Assembly (NCBI GenBank): GCA_021397835.1
Contig: JAJFZO010000344.1
Span: 2,790,001-2,854,000 of the forward strand
DNA length: 64,000 nt
Source of the DNA: Moringa oleifera
Lineage: Eukaryota > Streptophyta > Magnoliopsida > Brassicales > Moringaceae
Direction of reading: 5' to 3'
This document shows positions 47,701-60,133 of the stretch, one piece after another. The notes beneath the pieces are model-generated. The model was not told where the DNA came from. It ran no database searches and worked only from the letters and a program-made list of their open reading frames with translations. A program made the position numbers and the translations under genes. The first letter of the stretch is position 1; each line of letters starts with the position of its first letter.

Positions 47701-50700
47701 ATGTACAATTCTACCCCTTCCTCTACTCCTCCTGCTCCTCCTCCTCGGTCCTTCCATTTTTGCCAAAACGAAGGCAACTCCTCTGCTCTGCTCTCGACTT
47801 CGTAAAGATGCCTATCTGTATAGTTATGAACTGATTGACTGTTTCTGTTTCGCATTTCAGGGCTCTAAGGATCACATGCTGCCTGTCCGTAGAACACTCA
47901 AATGACAAGACCATCACAACACAAAGCGATGCCGTCGACCACATCCGCGTTGTCTTCGCGGCAGGCGGCACTGGTGGCCACATCTACCCAGCTGTGGCTA
48001 TAGCAGACGAGCTCAAGTCCACCGAACCCACTGCCAAAATCCTCTTCGTTGGGTGTCCCAACAGCATGGAGAGCACCGCGGTTCCATCCGCCGGATATGA
48101 TTTCACTTCCGTCCCCACCCCACCATTATCACGCCCCTTAGTTTTCCCGGCCAACCTCCTCCTCCCCTTCCACTTGATCAAGTCCATAAAGCAATGCTAC
48201 AGAACTTTACGCGATTTCAAGCCCCAGATCGTGGTGGGAACCGGGGGCTACGTTTCTTTTCCTGTCTGCTTAGCTGCTGTGCTAGCTGGTATAAAGCTGG
48301 TGATCCAAGAACAGAACTCTGTCCCAGGTATCGCGAATTGGGTGCTCTCCTTGTTCGCTGATGTAGTTGTTGTTGCTTTCAATTCGACGATTGAGTGTTT
48401 CCCAAGAAAGCATAGGTGTGTGGTTTGCGGAAACCCAGTGAGATTGTCCTTAAGAGGGTATGTCTCGAAGGCGGTGGCGAGGACCCATTTCTTTCCAAGG
48501 TCAGGGAAGATACCGGGCCATTCGGAGGGGAAAGTGATTTTGGTCCTGGGAGGGTCATTGGGTGCCAATGCTGTTAACATTGCTTTGCTTAATTTATACT
48601 CTCAGCTGCTCATGGACCACAAAAATTGGTTTATCATTTGGCAAACAGGGGTTCAGGCATTTGATGAGATGGATAGCCTTGTTAAGAATCATCCACGTCT
48701 GCTTTTGACGGAGTAAGTTTTACTATGTTCTCGATGAATTAATTTGTTACTCTTCCAATTTGTTATGGTAATTACTCAAACTGTTTGTGTTTGTCCAAGA
48801 CCAACCTCTTCCCACAGCTTTGTCCACTTAAATGGCAAGCAGTAATTACATGTTGTTGTATTCATATATGAAGGCACAGTTATGTTAATGCATCTTCACA
48901 GTAAAAATTCTAGTTGGAGAATGAACATATGACATTTTGATGTTCCCTGTAAAAGAGGTTCATATGTTACCGTACTGGAATCACGAATGTCATTTTCGAA
49001 CTAGCTAAGGGTGTCTGGTGATTCCTACAGTTGCTTTATGACTTGAGCTCAAGTAATGCATTGGCTTTCCATACTGTATGCTATGAACATAGTGGGATGG
49101 TAAAATTGCTCAGTTTTTGCCCTTGGACAGTGTTAATTGGGATTACTTAGTCACCTGGGTACATGCTATATTTTATTCTGGTTCTAGCACGAGCATTGTG
49201 TTTAATCCACAGTGTTCCAGGCTCCTGCCACAAGTGTATCATATGATCATTTTGAAGTTTAGTGTAAACTTCTGAATCTAATGCAGTTCTCAAACTATGA
49301 AGGTTCTTGCACTCTATGGATTTAGCATATGCGGCCGCTGACCTTGTTGTTTCCAGAGCTGGTGCAATGACTTGCTACGAGATCTTGGCTGCTGGGAAAC
49401 CTTCTATTCTGGTAGTTTGAAATCATGACCACCCCATCCCTAGTGTTTATTTGATTTTTTTCCTTTTTTGGAGGATGAGTTAACTGCTGTTGGTTATGAT
49501 GGAACAGGTTGAAATATGTCTAAGATGATATAATTTGCTGCACCGGTTTGATACATTAAGTAGGATGTCTCACCAAGAGACTCAGGAAACAATCTAAGTT
49601 TTGGTACCTTCATACTTAGTTACATGGAAAGGGAACTGTTTCAACCTTTTACTATCTTCCAAAAATTCCTTAATAAATTATTGGAATGGAACCTATTTTA
49701 GTGCTAGAACTTTTCTTTACAAGTAATTTAGTGGTAGAGGATTGAATATATTCAAAATAGCACTATTAAACATCTGTAAGTTATTTTGGCTCTAATGCTG
49801 ACATAAACTTTTACATAGGCTCGTGGCAAGGGAAGGGGATAGTGGATAGTTCCTCTGTTGCGTAGGCCACAAGAAAGTGGAAAATAAATTCTGAACTGAT
49901 TCAGTGGAGGATAAGAAGCTAAATGTAACCAGTGTTGTATGGAGGCTGATGCTGTGCGTTCACAAAGCATCATTTTTTTTTTCCCTTTTTTGAAAACAAG
50001 ACGTTTTAATTTATCTGATCAAAAAATAAAACAAAATAAAGTAAAACATGTTGAAGCATGATGAGATTCATAACAATGTTGGCAATGCTTATGGTGAGGC
50101 CTTAATTGAAATTTCCAAATAACTTTCTTTCTTCTTTTTTCTTTCTTCATTTATATTAATTATAACATAAAAATTAGTCCTATTATGCTTTTAAAGTGTG
50201 AGGGAAACCTTAATTTTCATTAGTATTTTAAATTTTCCTTCCATTATGTTCTTGCTAGAGGCTTGTATTATTGTCTGTCGCAGACTGCCCTGCATGTGAT
50301 ACTGACATTATTTTCAATCACTGAGGTGCTTGCATTCCTTGAAGAAAGAAAAAATGATGTGTTTCACTTTGTAGATACCATCACCAAATGTTGCGGAAGG
50401 ACATCAAGTCAGAAATGCTTCTCTAATGGCGGCTGCAGCAGGTTCAAGGGTTATAACCGAAGATGAGCTTGATTCAACTACACTGAGAACTGTTATTGAA
50501 GAGATTTTAGGTATATTACATCTGTTGCTTACTTTCCTGATTGTTGGTATATCTGCTAGTAGTCATGCCATAGTGAACTGATATTAATGCATCCTGAGAT
50601 TCTAGAATGTATTCTCAGATGGCATGCAAACTTGCGAAAATTTATCGTATAAACATAGCTAGATAAAAATTCAAAACTTGATTGCAAGAAATTCTAGAAG

Positions 50701-52753
50701 CAATTTGATGTGCTGGTGCATGAGGACTCTTAAAATGAAAAAACAAAAAAGCAAAAACAAAAAACACTGTAGTGCTACCTAAGTCATTGACATTTATGGT
50801 GGTGTTTTGATATAATTACTATGAAAAAAACAATTGTTGACAATAGAATAACCAACAGATAAGATATTGCGCAAACATTTGTCTATCCGTTTCTTCACTT
50901 TTATGCCTCATTCCAGTCTAGGACATTTAGGTAAAGCTGAATATCTTACAGAAGACATTGATATAGAAAATATAGCAGCTGTACACATCACCCTAACAGC
51001 ATCAATCTAGTAAAGCTGTTCATTCTTTTACTTCTAGGGATTATGATTTCGTAGCGAGGAAGATCAACAAGAAAATATTTGGTATATGTATCATGCTTGG
51101 CTTAAATAGGGAAAAAAAGAAATAAGAAAAAGGGGTTGTAATCTGCTGACAGTTTTTATGGCTATAGATCCTCTTCTTTAACTGGACATGAATGTTTGAT
51201 ATGAGAATTGAAATGAACGATTCAAAGAACAAAATTGATAGCTGAAATGGAGAAATTCGCTTACTATATTACTTGACATGTCTGTGTGCATATCCAACTT
51301 GTCTACCATTCATCTAGTTAAGTAAGATGTAATTTTAGGTATTTGCACACAAGTTTCATATGTCTACCTGAAATTATGCTACTTTTACTACTTTTTAAAG
51401 GTGCAGAGCAGGAATATCATAATATTGATGATGGTGTTATATTATTGCTCTAAACTCAGCTGCTAAAATATACTTTCCCAGAATCCAAATCATAGAGTTC
51501 TGCATTTGGCATGTTGTTTTAGACAAGGAGAAATGAGTGGCAAATCAGATTTGGAAGTTACAATCTTGGTCTGATCTGAATTGAAAATCGGTAAATGGAA
51601 ATCAACCAAATGCTTCCCCTTGCAACTGGATAGATTAGTTCAAGAGCCCCAACAGCCACAGCCTGATATTGTAGACACTAGCTGCTTTTTTAGGAAACAC
51701 TCCCTGCAGGAATGCTGTGACATCCACCTCTTGTTGCATGTTAACTGACTTTAATAGATTTCTCCAATCATTTTGTCGAATGCCTTTTGTTGAACTTGGA
51801 TGCATATCTTACATGGTACTGCCATGGAAATCCTAACCTCCAAGCGCTAACTAGACTTGTAGGGGGTTGCACCCCTTTGGTTATGTATATCATATATAAA
51901 TATTTTGTATCTTATCCAAAAAAATAAATAAACAAACCATACATGGTACTGCCAGAACTTCTCATAGAGCCAATCTAATATGCATCTGGGTAGGTAAGTA
52001 AATTTTTGAAAATCATGTTCCATTTTACAATGTTGGCAAATTGTGCTGCACCTATTTCACTAACTTATTTGCAACCTCCTAACCAGCATTGAACCAAATT
52101 GAGTTATGGGCAAGCTTCTAGCTAACACTCATCTATGTATATATAGCTATGCGTATTCATTTTAGTTATAAATGAGGTGTGCCTGTCATTCGTTGGAGAA
52201 ACAGACAGAATGTCTAATCAGTTAGTTGAATAGAAATTATGGATACTTGTTCAGCATTAATTGAGTTGTAGGTTTCCGGGGATTCAACGCTATCAATTGG
52301 CATCTGTGTGGTTGCTGGGGTATCTGCATGTTCATTTTCTATGATTTTAAGATGAAATGAAGTTATGTCAGTGAAAAGAGATAAAGTTAAAATTAAAATA
52401 AAATTTCATTAATTTTTTAGATCAAGGAATAATGGAATGCTGACGATACTAAGGTATGAACTCCCAACATAGTTCCATTTATGGGAGCCAGCTGATCACT
52501 GGCATATGTACTCTCAAATTTCAGAATTCTTTTTCGAACTCATTGTATGAGGAAAACAAATGCAACTTGCTTTGAAGAGTTTCATTGCATTGATTACATT
52601 ATTCATATTGTTATCACCTCAGGGGATGAGAATCTCATGGCACAAATGAGTGAGAGGGCCCTTAAAGCCGCAAAAACTGATGCCTCTTCAGAGATTGCAC
52701 AGCACATTCTTTCCCTTATTAAAGTATCAGCAGCCAAGGAGAAGCAGCAATGA
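47701..52753 (+). CDS. MURG: MurG-like UDP-GlcNAc glycosyltransferase, plastid-targeted
   Basis: Five exons: 47701-47801, 47861-48712, 49303-49411, 50375-50510, 52623-52753; 1329 bases, 442 residues, introns GT...AG. In bacteria MurG adds GlcNAc to lipid I, making lipid II for peptidoglycan. Family marks: nucleotide loop [12 protein letters not shown] (GGTGGH at 69-74), [30 protein letters not shown], and [10 protein letters not shown] in exon 3, then [11 protein letters not shown] in exon 4. About 60 N-terminal residues, Ser/Thr/Pro-rich with few acidic residues, look like a plastid transit peptide. ATG 47701 is the start that joins exon 2 in frame through the good donor at 47802; ATG 47658 has a better context but leads out of frame. 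Close to Arabidopsis At1g73740. The last intron is 2.1 kb and contains a LINE fragment. Confidence 0.92.
51825..51939 (+). mobile_element. Short 5'-truncated LINE insertion in the last MURG intron
   Basis: A 115-bp insert ending in an A-rich tail (CCAAAAAAATAAATAAAC) is flanked by identical 15-bp copies TACATGGTACTGCCA at 51810-51824 and 51940-51954. GGGGTTGCACCCCTTT before the tail resembles the 3' end of plant L1-type LINEs. A-rich tail plus a long perfect target duplication is the signature of target-primed reverse transcription. Confidence 0.8.
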
Positions 52754-53164
52754 AATTAATTGATAGATGAACTGAATTTCTGCTTGAAATGACTTGCTGC
52801 AAAAGTTTCTTCTTGTATACAAAATCTTGCATGCCAGCTTCACGTGTTTCAGAAGAGGTTGTAAGTATGTTCGCTTGGGGCTGCAGATTATCTTTTTATG
52901 TGGTTCATAAGATATTAGTCATGAGGTTCTCTTATCTCTAGTAGTTTTGGCACCAATATTGGCTCGTACAGGACATTCACCATTGATAGATGAATTGGTA
53001 AGATCTAGTTATATATGAGATACCCAAATGGAAGTTGTAAACATTGTAGTTCCTTCCCTGTATGCAATCAAAGTGAGATCCATTCTGTGTCTGCAATCTT
53101 CTAATCTTTTTACCTGAGACTGCTTCTTTAAGATTCCTTGTTGGTAATATGAATCTTTCCTCAG
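52754..53164. other. MURG 3' region
   Basis: Probably the 3' UTR and spacer. No other feature supported. Confidence 0.4.
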
Positions 53165-53359
53165 CCGTCAAACCAGCAGCCACTCTGGGAAGCACCCCGG
53201 AATTGGTACCCATGGAACAGGATCATGACAGACGAAGACTATGTTATTGGAATTTCCTTGACCAGTTTAAAGACAATTGTCGAAAGAGGATATTTAAAAG
53301 AAGCAAAGGAAAAACGAGTGAATCAGAGGATCCGCATGGATGAAAAATATCTCATTTGA
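53165..53359 (+). other. Orphan exon-like open frame, unrecognised
   Basis: After a TTTCCTCAG acceptor-like site an open frame of 64 codons runs to TGA (53357-53359). It reads PSNQQPLWEAPRNWYPWNRI, then MTDEDYVIG, LKTIVERGYLKEAKEKRV and RMDEKYLI. The Trp/Pro-rich start and charged helix look coding, and composition is richer in G/C than the flanks. No upstream exon was found; MURG ends in its own stop 400 bp before. It may be the last exon of a small gene or an alternative exon. Confidence 0.35.
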
Positions 53360-53553
53360 GATGATTGAGCTCTGCAAAACTGTTCGAAAGAGCTTTTGCC
53401 CTTGTTTTAAGTGAGATTAATGTTTCAAGAAAACTAGATATTTTGAAGTAAGATGATGATTAAGAATTCTGCAAGGAGAAAATGATCCCCACACGTTTTG
53501 CACTAATCTGATTTTGGTCTCTACTCTAACCGTCTCCATCAATATATGTCGGA

Positions 53554-53574
53554 TGAGAGAGAGAGAGAGAGAGA
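53554..53574. repeat. (GA)n microsatellite upstream of the hydrolase gene
   Basis: About ten GA units 240 bp before the hydrolase ATG. GA/CT tracts are common in plant promoters and leaders. Confidence 0.9.
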
Positions 53575-53815
53575 TCCAAATTTATTACTCCGATCCGCTG
53601 CACCTATATTTGGCCAAATTCATGTAGGGTGGGCCCTAACAACGAAGACGTGCCACGTTTCAACATTTTTGTGGCCTCCATGGACAGCTTCTACGATCTC
53701 GACAATGGCTGTTTGATCATTTCCCAGCTCCATCTCCGTGAAAGGTCACGCGGTCCCACCCATATGAATATATCTCACTGACCCAAGGCGAATTTTGTCA
53801 CGCAAAGAAAATAAG

Positions 53816-56800
53816 ATGGTTGTCCTCCGATGGGAGCTTTGCTTGGGGACACGAACCAATGCCGTGCCCGGTTTCCTCAATCGGGCCAAGTCCGACGCCA
53901 GCCTCATCTCCTCTGGTCAGGTCTGGGCGCGGGTCACGTCTCCCGCGGCAAGGTATATGAAGGTGGTGAATGGAGTTGCAGCGAATAGGAATGCAGGGAA
54001 GACCTGTACGGCCGATGAGCTTCACTACGTCTCTGTTCACAACTCTGACTGGCGCCTTGCTCTCTGGCGCTACCTGCCTTCTTCTAGGGTATACATACAT
54101 GCATATACATATAATTACGCCCATACGCATACAGATACATTTACATGGGCGTATTTCTGCATGCAAAGGTAAACATAAGGCTAACGCTTTTGGTTCTGTT
54201 AAATTTTGTAACGAACTGACAGGTGCCGCCAAGGAATCACCCACTGTTGTTATTGTCAGGGGTTGGCACGAATGCTACTGGATATGACCTCTCTCCTGAG
54301 GTGTGATTCATGAGTGAGATTCTTTGTGTTTTTGCTTCATCTCTTCTATGTTAATTCCTTTTCTTTCCTCTTCCTTCGGTGCAAGTAATTGCATTGAATC
54401 GATGCTATTTACGTCTCTGTTTGCTTTAAAAACATTGGACTAAGCTGATCAGTGGTGTGTGCAATCAATACTTGTGCAAAGGAAGATGGTTTTTTTTTTT
54501 TTTTTTTTGTTTTTTGCAGCCATGTTTTCTTCTTACAAAAATATGTCTACCTACCTATGAGATGGGAAATATTTAGCTTTTGAAAATTTTCCGAAGCCCA
54601 TGACTCAGATGGATTGTTGTGTATCAGAAACGAAAGGACTTTTGTGGCTGACCAAACTGTGGAAAGATTAACACTTAGATGAGTCTTTAAGTTGCATTTC
54701 TCTATTAGATAGAGAGTTCCCAGTTGTTCTTCCCAATTTCCCTCCTTAAACTTTTTCAAATTGTAACTGCTAGAATTCCATTTTCTACTTTTAAGGCTAC
54801 TGATGATGCATATAACTATTTCCAGTCTTCATTTGCACGGTTCATGTCTAGCCAAGGATTTGATGCATGGATTCTTGAACTTCGAGGAGCTGGGTTGAGT
54901 ACACAAGAGGTGGAACTTGGGGAAAATGGAGAGGCCCTTCAGGCTATTTCTACGCAAACAGATTCTACAGTTACGGCAGCAACTAATGGTGTTTTACCTT
55001 CCAGACAAGAGTCAGCCACAAACCACCGTACAAGTGATCCTACCACTTCAAAAGAGAAGAATATAGGGATGTCTCCCAAACCTGACGAATTGCAGTCAGT
55101 GCCAAACCTGTTGAAGACTTTCATGCATTTTTCTGAAAGATTGTCAGGTTTTCTGAATGAACTTCACTCAAGGAACTTCTTTTGAGTTTGTTAGATTAGT
55201 GAGAGAAACCGAAGTTATGGTATTTGTTGGCAGTCTACTGATACTCTGATACTGATGAAAACTTTCAGATCTATTAGAAGCAGGTCAAAAACCTGCCATA
55301 GCTAGCGAAATACGGAGTTTAAGTCAAAGACTTATAGATATTATTGGAGGTCAACGACCAGCTACATCACAGTTTTCTGACTGGCAAGATTATCTCTCTA
55401 CAACACTAGGAGATTTTCAGAAGCAACTTAAAATGATTCTGAAGTGTGATTGGGACTTTGATCACTACCTGGAAGAGGATATCCCTGCTGCGGTGAGGTG
55501 ATATTTCTTCAGTAAATATGACATTGTATCATTATCTTCAGGATTTCATCACTATCTCATGTGTATAGTTTTTACTAGTGGTGCATATGTAATGTTTTTT
55601 CAAATAATATCCTCATAGATGGAGTACATAAGAACTCAAAGCAAACCGAAGGATGGCAAGTTGCTTGCAATTGGTCACTCCATGGGGGGTATCTTGCTAT
55701 ATGCTATGCTATCACGATGTTGTAAGTTGCCATGCCTGTCTCATCCTTGCATTTATCTTCTGAACCATGTGATTTAAATTTTTAAGCATATATGGTATGA
55801 TACTTTATGTATTCTTGTACTTTGTCAATTGTGGCTTTAACTATATCATTTAACTCTCATTTATATTTTATTGTTTTCTTCTTCGTGGTTATAGTTCCTG
55901 CTTTGTTATGATTAGAATTTGTACAATAAGTTAAAAATCCAAGTTATATGATGGATTTTCTGATGCCTAAAAACCACCATTCTTGTGGATTTAGTTTCAC
56001 CTGAAATCAGCACTATAACTGAGATTTTCCCCATTTTAGTGGAAAATATAAACAGAAGGGGTCAGAAGATTAGACTAACAAGTAAAATGCTTAAAAGTTT
56101 GCCAGAGCTGAATCCTCTGCCACCGTTGTATGTTTCGAAGGGCCTAAAAATGAACCAAGTTGCTGAATATCTTGGCTTGGCTTAAGAAACTTTTATCTAA
56201 TAATTCCAGGAATTGTGCAAGTTTCAAGCTTGACTACTTAACGTTTGAAAAATTACAGACCCCTTTAATTAGAGGTAATGGACATTTTACTAACTTTTTG
56301 AAGCAGTTTAACTGATGTCTTGATGTTTTTGTAATGAATTTGTGAAGGGATTTACTAATTAGCATGTTATATGATGCTGAGAAGGTTAGTTAAACTCTAG
56401 CTAGTCCAGAATCAGTCTGATCATATTTAGACAGTAAATGACTCATCACCTGTGGCTTGTTTTTCCCTTACTGAAACTATCAACCAAGAGAAAGAAGGCT
56501 GTAGTTTTATAAGACTAAATCTTAATCTGAAGAAAGTAGTAAAATGAATGAATTATTTGATAGGATATTGGACGAGATATCAAAAGTATGTGATTGAGCT
56601 GAAGTAGATAATTTTTCCATTAAGGATGGACTATCAGTGAAATATGGGAGGAGAAACTAATTGTATGGTAGATAAATGTGGCTTCTCAAGTGTAAAATGT
56701 TAAAGTTATCTTCTTTTTACTCCAGTTTTGCTTTATGGATTCTTTTTCGTTGTATACTTCTGGTATAAATCATGTCAGCAACATTTTTTAATTATTTATA

Positions 56801-59024
56801 AAGTAACACAGTTTTGAAATTTATGATACAAATGTATGTTGCTTCTGAAGTTTCAAAATCTTATTGCTAATTAAATTATTATAAGGTTCTAAATACACTG
56901 AGTTTTAAAGATTATTAGATTCTGGGATGATGGGTGATGCATTGCTCCTTCATAAATGACTGTTCTGTGCACTGATTGTATTATTTTATAAGGTTTTGAA
57001 GGAAGAGATCCTGGATTGGCATCAGTCACTACATTGGCGTCATCACTTGACTACACAACTTCAACATCATCGCTCAAGTTTCTGTTACCTCTGGCAAGTG
57101 CTAGATGAAATTTTTCATTCGAAAAGTTTTTAGTGTCTTAAGCTTACATTCCCTGTAAAACTAGAAGCTAATTCAATTCCTCAAGCTGCACAGGCAGAAC
57201 CTGCAGAGGCCCTGAATGTTCCGGTCATTCCAATTGGAGGAATTATTGCCGCAGCTCATCCTTTTGCATCTTATCCTCCGTATGTATTGTCTTGGTTAAC
57301 TCCTCAAATTTCTGCTCCAGACATGATGTATCCAGAGTTGTATGAGAAGCTTGTTTTGAAGAACTTTTGTAAGTACAGAACTGTCTTTTCTCCCCCCTAA
57401 AAGTTAAGATAAAGTGCTTTTAGTATTAAAGTGCTACCAGTGGTTATCCTAATAGAACAGAGAAAAAGGAGCTACTAAGGGGTCATGGGGGAACAGAAAG
57501 ACAGAATTTAATGCTTTACTGCATTGATGCCATCTTCTGAAACACCAAAGGTGTTCAAGTATGCTATCTGGACCTTGGCAAAATGCATCGTAGCAATGAT
57601 AATAGTGTCATAAATTGTAGAAGCCAAGCATATTATTGTTGTAGGGATACCTCTAGGACTAGTAAAGTGGGTGAATTATCCTTGTGGAAGGAACAACCTG
57701 GAAAACAGAGTTTGTTAATTGGTTGCTCTATGAGCCATTAATTCAGTACGGTCCAAAAGATTACCGCTATTATACCATCGTTAACAGATGATTCACTGCT
57801 GTTGTTGTAGTTTATGTTGTCCTGTTATTCTCTGTGAAATCAGAACTCACGGTGTCACTAGATCATGTTTAGAAGTAACCAGAGTGATACTTCAGCCATG
57901 CCTTTTTACTGCACCTCGAGTCGCATGAGTTCTTTGCCTGCTGATTATTGTACTTAAAACCTGGAACCTAGTACCATTGGTCACTCGAGTTCTTTGGTTC
58001 TTTTAGCCTGTCTATTTCTATAAGTTACACATGGTATTAGAGGTTCAAAGTTTGATTCAGGTGGGCGAATATGTCTCTGTCATATACTCCCTCTCAGCAC
58101 TATCCCGCATTATCAGCTGTACTAGGACATTGATATGAATGGCTTCTGTGATGCTTCATTCATCACATAGTCTAGTAAACATGCAATTTAATGGTTTATT
58201 AAGTTCAGCATATGTTGTATGGGCCACATGTAACGCACTAGTCTCTTTCCCAGTCTCTTATCTACTTGAGCTTGGCTCTCAAAGTTTATTTTATTTTTTT
58301 TATTGATGTTCACATGGCTAGCTGCAAAGTGCCATTGTTGGGATTTTTGTTTCTATATTTCCTGTGGGCGATTTTCTTCAGTAGTATTTCATCAGAGTTT
58401 TTACTGCAATTATTTTCTTTGTATTCTCATGAAGCAAGAATTAGAACATAACCATGATAAGCAGGCACAGTACCTGCTAAGCTTCTCTTGCAGCTAAGGA
58501 CAGTCTTCCAAGATGGTGGATTGCGTGACAGGAGCAGAACTTTCTTTTACAAGGATCATATTAGCAAAAGCACTGTTCCTATCTTAGCACTCGCAGGCGA
58601 CCAAGACCTAATCTGCCCACCGGAAGCTGTATATGGTATACAATAATTTCATACAATCTGTTGATTACTACCATTATTTTGGGTCTAAATTGTTGATTGG
58701 CTTTCGGAATGCTTGTGATGATATGAGTGGAGCAGAAACAGTGAAGCTTATTCCAGAGCATTTGGTTACATACAAAGTCCTTGGAGAGCCTGGCGGTCCA
58801 CATTATGCTCACTATGATTTAGTAACGGGCAAACTGGTACGAGCTAATCTTAATGTTTCATTTGTCCAAAAGTTACAGTAAATTGGTATTCCTTTTTCCT
58901 GTTAAGCTGATAAATCAAGGATCGTAAAATAACAGTTTCCCCCACTTTTCTCCTCTGGTTACAGGCTGCCAGTCAAGTATATCCTTATATAATTGAATTT
59001 CTCAGTCGCCATGATAAAGCTTGA
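53816..59024 (+). CDS. Alpha/beta hydrolase, UCP031088-type
   Basis: Ten exons: 53816-54088, 54223-54300, 54826-55147, 55269-55492, 55619-55721, 56993-57093, 57194-57368, 58465-58635, 58736-58836, 58965-59024; 1608 bases, 535 residues. The nucleophile elbow GHSMGG places the catalytic Ser at about 320; the likely acid is in LAGDQD (471-473) and the His in PHYAHYD (505-508). HPLLLLSGVGTNATGYDLSP and ARFMSSQGFDAWILELRGAG are the first core strands. Residues 140-290 form a poorly conserved, partly Ser/Thr-rich insertion. Resembles Arabidopsis At1g73750; substrate unknown. Intron 6 uses GC...AG (CTG|GCAAGT); the others are GT...AG. ATG 53816 is the first in frame; the N-terminus, rich in Arg, Ser and Ala, may target an organelle. 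Neighbour order matches Arabidopsis. Confidence 0.88.
54489..54512. repeat. Poly-T tract in hydrolase intron 2
   Basis: About 20 T, interrupted once by G. Confidence 0.9.
55995..56185 (+). other. Possible alternative last exon in hydrolase intron 5
   Basis: Inside the 1.27-kb intron 5, after a GGATTTAG acceptor-like site, an open frame of 63 codons runs to TAA at 56183-56185: SPEISTITEIFPILVENI, KIRLTSKMLKSLPEL, PPLYVSKGLKMNQVAEYLGLA. Exon 5 leaves one base; joining it to 55995 is in phase. The product would stop after the catalytic Ser and lack the acid and His. I do not recognise the sequence; it could also be a captured gene fragment. Confidence 0.3.
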
Positions 59025-60133
59025 TTTTCTTCTCTCCTTTTTTCATGTGCTTGAACCGCCGCTTCACTTTCTTTTCCACCAAGAAAGAAGCTGCTTGAAT
59101 GAAGCAATTTCAGAGAAAGATCCCTTCAAAATTACTTAAAGTAGGATAAAGATCAAGCTCATGCACGTGCACGTGCAAGTTGTCTTCAATTTCTCAGCCT
59201 GCATTTCTGCTGTGCTGTGTTGCAAAACGTAGTCTCTATGTATACAATGTTGTAAAGGAATCAGCATATTGACACTGTAACATACAGTATATACTACATA
59301 TTACACTCCAATTATAGTTTTGCTTATATTACAACACTTTTTATGGTTTTCTTATGCTTTTTGTATTGCAAGAACATGGAGTTGTTTGTACTTAGATTTT
59401 CAATTTTGCAAAGTTTCTTCTTTCATTCCTTCCCTTTATGTCATACTCTGGAAAACAGAGAGCACCAAAATATTAGTACCCACAATTGACAGGGAGACAG
59501 GGTCCCTTTGAGAATAAAGGAACACTTCACTGGAGGCATTCAAGCATAGTCTACAAGCAAAAATGCATAGATTTTTAATGGAAGAATGAATTAATTTCAA
59601 GAGTATTTCACGAGTCATATGCTTCGCCACTATGCAAGCCATCCGGTATTACTTAATCCCATAATACCAAAACAACATAAGCACAAGTGAAAAAAGAATG
59701 CCACTTCTATGACTGCAAAATTAGGATCATAAAGCAACCCGTTATGGATTGCTAGGCTACAGTAGTTCATGATATTCCTCCATGGATCTGTTTTTCAAAA
59801 GCCAAAACGGGGCAAGGAGAATATATTGCAAGTCAAGCATTTCTCAAACCTTAAAGGAACAACAAATATGATGATAATCATTAAACAAAATGGGCTAATG
59901 ACATGATGATTTCCATCCAATTTCCAGAACCAGCAGTTCAGTCAACATGATTATCTGGAATTAGAAAAAGGCAGCCCATCATGTGAAAGCAAATAACGCT
60001 TGCAGCTTCACACAAATGAATGAATTCTTGATTATGTATTGGAAATCAAATCTATACACCAAGTAGAGGAGTAAAGAGCAGTCCGTGAAGAACCATTTGC
60101 GCTGGATGAGATCTCAAAGAGAATCCACCAGTT
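59025..60133. other. Convergent 3' region between hydrolase and RING genes
   Basis: Holds the 3' UTRs of both genes, which point at each other. No further gene; short frames at 59320-59511 and 59436-59642 are unrecognised. Confidence 0.5.

Noticed and set aside
47393..47905. 170-codon open frame overlapping the start of MURG
   Set aside because: Different frame, covers the first intron, no recognisable domain; a shadow of GC-rich exon sequence. The first exon fits only from 47701.
53798..54244. 148-codon minus-strand frame over hydrolase exons 1-2
   Set aside because: Antisense shadow; the plus strand has conserved exons with correct phases.
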